Below, one piece after another: positions 5,877-9,484 of a stretch of 9,484 nt of DNA. The DNA is from JBHHWH01 sp046756405. GTDB taxonomy: Bacteria > Actinomycetota > Acidimicrobiia > Spongiisociales > ZC4RG35. The number at the start of each line of letters is the position of its first letter. The first letter of the stretch is position 1. A program made the position numbers and the translations under genes. The notes beneath the pieces were generated by a model, which was not told where the DNA came from, did no database searches, and saw only the letters and a program-made list of their open reading frames with translations. The DNA lies in contig JBHHWH010000087.1 in the NCBI GenBank assembly GCA_046756405.1, positions 1 through 9,484 on the forward strand. The letters run 5' to 3'.

Positions 5877-5917
5877 TGGGCCGCGAGAGGTCGGGAACTG
5901 ATAAGAAACGACAAGAA
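5877..5917. repeat. 41-bp diverged direct repeat, copy B (possible attachment-site remnant)
   Basis: It matches 2578-2618 (32 of 41, only transitions). The hairpin of copy A is kept here with changed bases: stem GTCGG/CTGAT around the same GAA loop (5890-5902), with one A-T to G-C double change and two G-T wobbles. It lies 29 bp after the toxin stop. Confidence 0.5.
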
Positions 5918-6182
5918 GCACTTCCTGCGGCCCATGTGGAGAGGATGGCGGGAGCGGGGCATGCCCCATACCGAACCCACCCAGACCTGTGGCTCGAGAC
6001 CGTGTCAGGGTTCTTTGAGACGGCCACGACGGGCTCCCGTTCGAGCCCGCGGTGACGCGACCCGACCCGCCTTCTGGCATCGGTGCCTCCCGCCGGCGGA
6101 GTCACCGATCCCTGAGTGGGTGCGTGAAGCAGCCCTCTCCAATGGCCAGCAAGGAGAGCCATTTCTCCCGGCCGAGGTCGAA

Positions 6183-6188
6183 TAGGAT
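6183..6188 (+). promoter_or_regulatory. Likely -10 box of a leaderless start (RpiB-like gene)
   Basis: TAGGAT fits TAnnnT and ends 8 nt before the ATG at 6197. The spacer CCCCGGGC has no Shine-Dalgarno, so transcription probably begins at the start codon. No clear -35 is seen. Confidence 0.5.
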
Positions 6189-6196
6189 CCCCGGGC

Positions 6197-6610
6197 ATGA
6201 GGGTCGCCTTCGCCGCCGACGACTGGAACGAGTGTGTCGAGGCCGTGCTCGAAGCCCTGAGGCAGAGGGCCGAGGTGGTCAGCTTTGATGACCTGAGACA
6301 CTGGCCGGAGATGTCCCGGGCCGTGGCGGAAGCCGTTGCCTCAGGGGAAGCCGACTACGGGGTGCTCATGTGCTGGACGGGGACCGGGACCGCCATCGCC
6401 GCCAACAAAGTGCGCGGGGTGCGAGCCGCCCAGGCGAGCGACGCCTGGATAGCAAAAAACGCCCGACGCTGGAACGATGCCAACGTGTTGACCCTGAGCC
6501 TCAAGCGGATCGCTCCGGAGGTGGCCGTTGAATGCGTCAACTCCTTTCTGGACGTGGAAGCCCCCGATCCGGACGAGATGGAGAACATCTCGAAGATCGC
6601 CAACCTTTAG
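6197..6610 (+). CDS. RpiB/LacA/LacB-family sugar-phosphate isomerase, atypical active site
   Basis: A 137-residue protein of the RpiB/LacAB fold, a family that interconverts aldose and ketose phosphates such as ribose 5-phosphate and ribulose 5-phosphate. Visible family blocks are an N-terminal strand with DD (residues 8-9), SGEADYGVLMC, the Cys59-x-Thr61-GTG phosphate and active-site loop, IAANKVRGVRAA and WNDANVL. Cys59, the usual catalytic base in E. coli RpiB, is present. Compared with E. coli RpiB, the His in the DH pair near residue 10 is Asp9 here, and the His before NDxNVL (His99) is Trp92. Family membership is clear, but ribose-5-phosphate activity should not be assumed; a different substrate or mechanism is likely. 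The C-terminal EGGRH-type phosphate region is also absent. It appears leaderless and lies 33 nt before the SDR gene. Confidence 0.85.
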   Translation: MRVAFAADDWNECVEAVLEALRQRAEVVSFDDLRHWPEMSRAVAEAVASGEADYGVLMCWTGTGTAIAANKVRGVRAAQASDAWIAKNARRWNDANVLTLSLKRIAPEVAVECVNSFLDVEAPDPDEMENISKIANL

Positions 6611-6629
6611 GGCCTGGCGCCGATTCCGG

Positions 6630-6635
6630 TAGCGT
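6630..6635 (+). promoter_or_regulatory. Likely -10 box of a leaderless start (SDR gene)
   Basis: TAGCGT ends 8 nt before the ATG at 6644, and the spacer GAACGCCC contains no Shine-Dalgarno. The box lies in the 33-nt gap after the RpiB-like gene, so the SDR gene may have its own transcript. Confidence 0.5.
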
Positions 6636-6643
6636 GAACGCCC

Positions 6644-7381
6644 ATGGATCTCTCCTCACGTGTCATTGTGATAACCGGTGCCAGCAGGGGCCTGGGAGCC
6701 GGCATGGCCTCCTGGTTTGCCTCTCAGGGTGCCGCCCTCGGTCTGTGTGCTCGGCATGTTCCGGACGCACCCCACGACCGGACCGTCGCCCGCTCCGTAG
6801 ACGTCACCGACCGTGACGCCGTGGAGAACTTCGCCGTAGAAGTGTCGGCAAAGCTCGGTCCCATTGACCTATGGATCAACAACGCCGCCGTGCTGGAGCC
6901 CATCGTCCCGGTGCGGGAGCTGGACTGGAGCGAGCTCGAGGAGCACCTGGCGATCAACGTCGGTGGAGTGCTCAACGGGACCCGGGTCTTCTTGGGCCGG
7001 CTCGAGTCGGACGGACACCGGGGTGGACTGGTCAACATCTCCAGCGGACTGGCTCAGAGAGGCCGCGCCGGCCTAGCCGCCTACTCGATGGCGAAGGCCG
7101 CGGTGGACCGTCTCACCGAGGTGGTCGCCGCAGAGGAGACAGACCGGCTCACCATGGCCCTCGCCTTGGCACCTGGCGTGGTCGAGACCCGGATGCAGGA
7201 GACCTTGAGAAAACAGGACGAGTTCGTTCTCAAGGATGTGGACCTGTTCCGGGGCTTCCATGAGGAAGGGGCCATGAACAGTCCCGCCTGGGTCGCCTCC
7301 TATATCGCCAACTGGGTTTTCGGTGATCTGGGGCCCGACGGAGTGGTGGTGAGGGTTCCCAGGGAGAGCGAGGCCCGCTAA
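6644..7381 (+). CDS. Short-chain dehydrogenase/reductase (SDR) family oxidoreductase
   Basis: A 245-residue classical SDR, an NAD(P)-dependent soluble oxidoreductase acting on alcohol/carbonyl groups. The Rossmann cofactor motif TGASRGLG is at residues 11-18, DVTD at 53-56, NNAA at 79-82, and the catalytic set Asn105, Ser134, Tyr147 and Lys151 (YSMAK) is complete. APG after the active site is also normal. Arg15 in the glycine motif and Arg37 after strand 2 lean toward NADP. The substrate cannot be read from the sequence. The length is typical. It begins without a Shine-Dalgarno behind a TAGCGT box. Its TAA stop overlaps, tail to tail, the stop of the minus-strand DUF885 gene. Confidence 0.9.
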   Translation: MDLSSRVIVITGASRGLGAGMASWFASQGAALGLCARHVPDAPHDRTVARSVDVTDRDAVENFAVEVSAKLGPIDLWINNAAVLEPIVPVRELDWSELEEHLAINVGGVLNGTRVFLGRLESDGHRGGLVNISSGLAQRGRAGLAAYSMAKAAVDRLTEVVAAEETDRLTMALALAPGVVETRMQETLRKQDEFVLKDVDLFRGFHEEGAMNSPAWVASYIANWVFGDLGPDGVVVRVPRESEAR

Positions 7382-9051
7382 GCCTGCTCCTCCACCCACT
7401 CCTCCACCAGGCGAGCCAGGGTCCGAAGCGGTACACCGCCGGAGCCGAGCACGGTGTGGTGAAAGCCTTTGATGTCGAAGCGGTCTCCCAGGGCCGCTTC
7501 GGCCTTCGCTCGTATCCGCTGGATCTCCAGCCGTCCGATCATGTAGGCCAGCGCCTGTCCGGGAGAGGAGGCGACATAACGGTCCACCTCCTCGGTGATC
7601 GTGTGCAAGGTCAGCGGTGAGTTCTCCGCCATGTAGTCGATGGCCCGCTGGCGCGACCAGCCGAGGGCATGGACCCCGGTGTCCACCACGAGGCGACATG
7701 CCCGCATGGAGTCCGCGGCCAGCATCCCCATCCGGTCGAGCTGCGAGCCGTAGAGGCCCATCTCGTCGGCGAGCCGCTCCGTGTAGAGGCCCCAGCCTTC
7801 GCCGTAGGCGGCAATGTGGGAGTGGCGCCGGAAGGCGGGGATCTCATCGCCCAGCTCCTGGGCGATGGCGAGTTGCAGATGGTGGCCGGGTATCCCCTCG
7901 TGGAAGGCCGTGGCCTCCACCTCGAAGGTTCCCCAGGAAGCGGGGTCGGCGGTGTTCATAAAGAAGATGCCGGGGCGGGAGCCGTCTTCGGCGGGAGGGA
8001 AGTAGAAGGCCTGGGGCCCCGACGGGGTCTCCTGGACCAGGCAGTCGGCCTGGGGGAGGATGCCGAACCAGTCACCCATGGCGGCCCTCGCCCTGCGGAA
8101 GGCCTCCTCGGCGGCTTTTCGGACCGCCTCACCGCTGGTGTGATGCAGGATCGGGTCGTCGCGGAGACGGCTGAAGATCTCCGCCAGGTCATCGGTTCCC
8201 AGGACTTCGGCGCCCAGCTCCCGGTATTCGTTGGCGAGGCGGCTGATCTGAGCCAGGCCGATCTCATGGATCTCGGCGGGCTCTAGGTCGAGGGTTGTGT
8301 AACGCCGGATGGCCTTCACATAGGCGCTCTCCCCTTCGGGGATCCAGCGGAGACCCTCGTTGCCGGCGGGACGGGCCGCGGGGGCGATTTCGCTGCGCAG
8401 CACTTCGAGCTGGCGGGCGACGGCAGGGCGGATGTTCTCCGCTACGACCTCGGCGAGGTCCGACCGCCAGCGTGTGATCTCCTCGCCGGAGAAGTCGGAG
8501 GGAACCTGGGTGGCCAGCAGTGGGTCTTCGTCGACGGGGGTTTCCAGCCAGTCCTCCAGTTGGCCGATCACCGCCTCTACGGCGAAGACAGCAGGTGCCC
8601 GGCCCGAGGCTATGCCCTCCCGGTAGCGCTCGGTCATCTGGTCGATGACCCGGCCCAGTCCCCTGTACTTTTCCACCATGGCGTCGGCGACTTCCGCGTT
8701 GGGCACGGTGAGCATCTGGGCGATGAGGCGGGCGATCACGGGTAGACCGGCGACGGGGTCTACGGCGATCTCGGCGAGCCTCGCTTCGGCCAGCGCCGCC
8801 TGGGTCTCGGTGTCGAAGAGGAGCACCTCGCGAGTGATCGCGTCTTGTTTCTCCAGGCCTTCCGGCTCGATCGCCTCCGCGCGGCGGTGGAAGTCACGGA
8901 GGGCGGCGATGTGAGCGTCCTCCGCCTCCCGGGACGCCTCCTCGAAGCGGTCCGCATAGCGGTAGTCACCACGCAGGTGGGCCGAAGTCGGGCTGTGCCG
9001 GCTCTGGTATTCGAAGTAGTCGTCAGCGAGGGCGCGGATGTCTTCGGGCAT
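7378..9051 (-). CDS. DUF885 family protein (predicted zinc metallopeptidase-like)
   Basis: A 557-residue protein of the DUF885 family (PF05960), whose members resemble gluzincin-type metallopeptidases; most are uncharacterised. The signature HEGIPGHH is at residues 384-391, a variant zinc-binding helix, and GEGWGLY at 417-423 supplies a likely third ligand, Glu418. There is no signal peptide at the chosen start, so this form is predicted cytoplasmic. The ATG at 9051 is chosen because the family-typical N-terminal region (RALADDYFEYQSRHSPTSA) begins there and a TAGCCT box lies 8 nt upstream. An open frame continues back to 9336, but that extension is not family-like and runs through the divergent gene. 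It converges on the SDR gene with a 4-nt overlap. The substrate is unknown. Confidence 0.9.
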   Translation of the reverse strand: MPEDIRALADDYFEYQSRHSPTSAHLRGDYRYADRFEEASREAEDAHIAALRDFHRRAEAIEPEGLEKQDAITREVLLFDTETQAALAEARLAEIAVDPVAGLPVIARLIAQMLTVPNAEVADAMVEKYRGLGRVIDQMTERYREGIASGRAPAVFAVEAVIGQLEDWLETPVDEDPLLATQVPSDFSGEEITRWRSDLAEVVAENIRPAVARQLEVLRSEIAPAARPAGNEGLRWIPEGESAYVKAIRRYTTLDLEPAEIHEIGLAQISRLANEYRELGAEVLGTDDLAEIFSRLRDDPILHHTSGEAVRKAAEEAFRRARAAMGDWFGILPQADCLVQETPSGPQAFYFPPAEDGSRPGIFFMNTADPASWGTFEVEATAFHEGIPGHHLQLAIAQELGDEIPAFRRHSHIAAYGEGWGLYTERLADEMGLYGSQLDRMGMLAADSMRACRLVVDTGVHALGWSRQRAIDYMAENSPLTLHTITEEVDRYVASSPGQALAYMIGRLEIQRIRAKAEAALGDRFDIKGFHHTVLGSGGVPLRTLARLVEEWVEEQA

Positions 9052-9059
9052 AGTGGAGG

Positions 9060-9065
9060 AGGCTA
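9060..9065 (-). promoter_or_regulatory. Likely -10 box of a leaderless start (DUF885 gene)
   Basis: On the minus strand TAGCCT ends 8 nt before the ATG at 9051, with no Shine-Dalgarno between. With the box at 9169-9174 it makes a divergent promoter pair in the 130-bp gap 9052-9181. Confidence 0.5.
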
Positions 9066-9168
9066 AACCGGCGCGAGCACAATCCCTCCGGTGCGTCTCG
9101 ACGGGTCGACGTGGATCAACCCTGTCGACCATCCTCGAGTCCGGTCGGCTGCCGGGACCGCATCGTCC

Positions 9169-9174
9169 TAGCGT
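9169..9174 (+). promoter_or_regulatory. Likely -10 box of a leaderless start (RibD-like gene)
   Basis: TAGCGT ends 7 nt before the GTG at 9182. The spacer TGGGGTC has no usable Shine-Dalgarno. The box is identical to that of the SDR gene. No convincing -35 is seen. Confidence 0.5.
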
Positions 9175-9181
9175 TGGGGTC

Positions 9182-9472
9182 GTGCTTCGTCGTCTCCAGA
9201 CCGGTGAGCCCGTGGACTTGCTTGAGATGCTGTTCTCCGAGGAGAGGCGGAACAGTGGACGCCCCTGGATGATGCTGAACATGGTCGAGTCGGTAGACGG
9301 GGCGACTGCAGTAGGGGGTGGCGCTTCGGGGCTCAACGACGCTGACGACCGGGATTTGTTCCTCGCCCTCCGCTCGGTTGCCGATGTGGTGATGGTGGGG
9401 GCCCAGACGGTGCGGTCAGAGAATCTGGGACCGGTGCGGATGAACGATGAGATGATGCGACACCGTCAGTAG
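9182..9472 (+). pseudogene. RibD C-terminal-domain pyrimidine reductase-like gene, interrupted by an amber codon
   Basis: The 96 readable residues match the start of the RibD C-terminal/DHFR-like fold: RPWMMLNMVESVDGAT (residues 27-42, strand A with the SxDGA motif), then SGLNDADDRDLF, then SVADVVMVGAQTVRSEN (65-81). Family members use NADPH, in riboflavin synthesis for true RibD or on unknown substrates for stand-alone actinobacterial forms, and are usually above 200 residues. This frame stops at TAG (9470-9472) soon after the GAQTVRSEN block, so most of the fold is missing. After the TAG the same frame reads AGLE to the window edge, plausible coding. Either the gene is broken by a nonsense change or there is a sequence error. 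The GTG at 9182 is chosen for its position behind the TAGCGT box. Confidence 0.65.
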
Positions 9473-9484
9473 GCAGGCCTGGAG

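Larger units (their letters stand above)
5848..6196. other. 349-bp intergenic region without a gene
   Basis: No convincing coding frame on either strand. It contains two 9-mers TGGGCCGCG spaced 11 nt apart (5866-5874, 5877-5885), the second opening repeat copy B (5877-5917). It also holds a perfect palindrome GGGGCATGCCCC (5956-5967) and a hairpin with 6-bp stem CGGGCT/AGCCCG (6030-6049). The hairpin lacks a T-tract, so a classical rho-independent terminator is not supported. The right end carries the promoter of the RpiB-like gene. The region separates the accessory part from the compact chromosomal genes. Confidence 0.6.

Noticed and set aside
6020..6060. tRNA-like T-arm (GTTCGAGCC) after the toxin-antitoxin operon, a possible integration target
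   Set aside because: The stem pairs as CGGGCT/AGCCCG with an 8-nt loop, not as a 5-bp T-stem with a 7-nt loop. I could not build acceptor, D or anticodon arms around it.
6153..6174. GGAGA/TCTCC hairpin before the RpiB-like gene, as a terminator or riboswitch
   Set aside because: Only a 5-bp stem, no T-tract and no conserved aptamer sequence.
9052..9336. 95-residue N-terminal extension of the DUF885 frame
   Set aside because: It is not family-like, and it overlaps the divergent RibD-like gene and both predicted promoters. The ATG at 9051 fits the family start.
1..9484. CRISPR array, rRNA or insertion-sequence transposase
   Set aside because: No regularly spaced short repeats, no rRNA-like sequence and no transposase frame with terminal inverted repeats were seen. 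The only mobility gene is the integrase remnant.

Overview
The window is high-GC DNA. Its gene style (leaderless starts with TAnnnT boxes, a VapBC-like pair of actinobacterial type, a secreted chymotrypsin-like protease) points to an actinobacterium, perhaps of the Acidimicrobiia; that placement is inference, because there is no rRNA or marker gene here. Two kinds of DNA are joined. Positions 1 to about 5900 look like an accessory, recombining region. Positions from about 6180 to the end look like ordinary chromosome with compact housekeeping-type genes.

Accessory part. A membrane-anchored protein of unknown function enters from the left edge (2-583). Next come a secreted S1 protease with an intact catalytic triad (716-1978) and a small membrane-anchored protein (2103-2510). 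A tyrosine recombinase fragment on the minus strand (2421-3389) keeps its whole catalytic domain but has lost its N-terminal domain. It is cut exactly where a 520-bp direct repeat begins. The repeat (352-871 and 3381-3902) carries the last 77 codons of the first gene, the intergenic leader, and the signal peptide plus about 28 further codons of the following secreted gene. After the repeat the two secreted proteins are unrelated: a protease in one case, an unknown 210-residue protein (3747-4379) in the other. So the same export leader has been placed in front of two different payloads. The second payload is followed by a lipoprotein (4464-4838) and a short, apparently truncated exported peptide (4848-5075). 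A toxin-antitoxin pair (HTH antitoxin 5109-5426, PIN toxin 5431-5847) closes the region. Its start is preceded by a perfect inverted repeat lying over the probable -10 box.

A diverged 41-bp sequence occurs beside the 3' end of the integrase (2578-2618) and just after the toxin (5877-5917). All nine differences are transitions and a small hairpin is preserved. The two copies could mark the ends of an old integrated element, but this is not proven.

Chromosomal part. An atypical RpiB/LacAB-family isomerase (6197-6610) and an SDR oxidoreductase (6644-7381) run on the plus strand. The SDR converges on a DUF885 metallopeptidase-like protein (minus strand, 7378-9051), with overlapping stop codons. 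A divergent RibD C-terminal-domain reductase (from 9182) ends at an in-frame amber codon 12 bases before the window edge and may be interrupted. Genes 5109, 6197, 6644, 9051 (minus) and 9182 lack a Shine-Dalgarno and have a TAnnnT box 7-8 nt before the start codon, whereas genes 716, 3747, 4464 and 4848 have strong Shine-Dalgarno sites.
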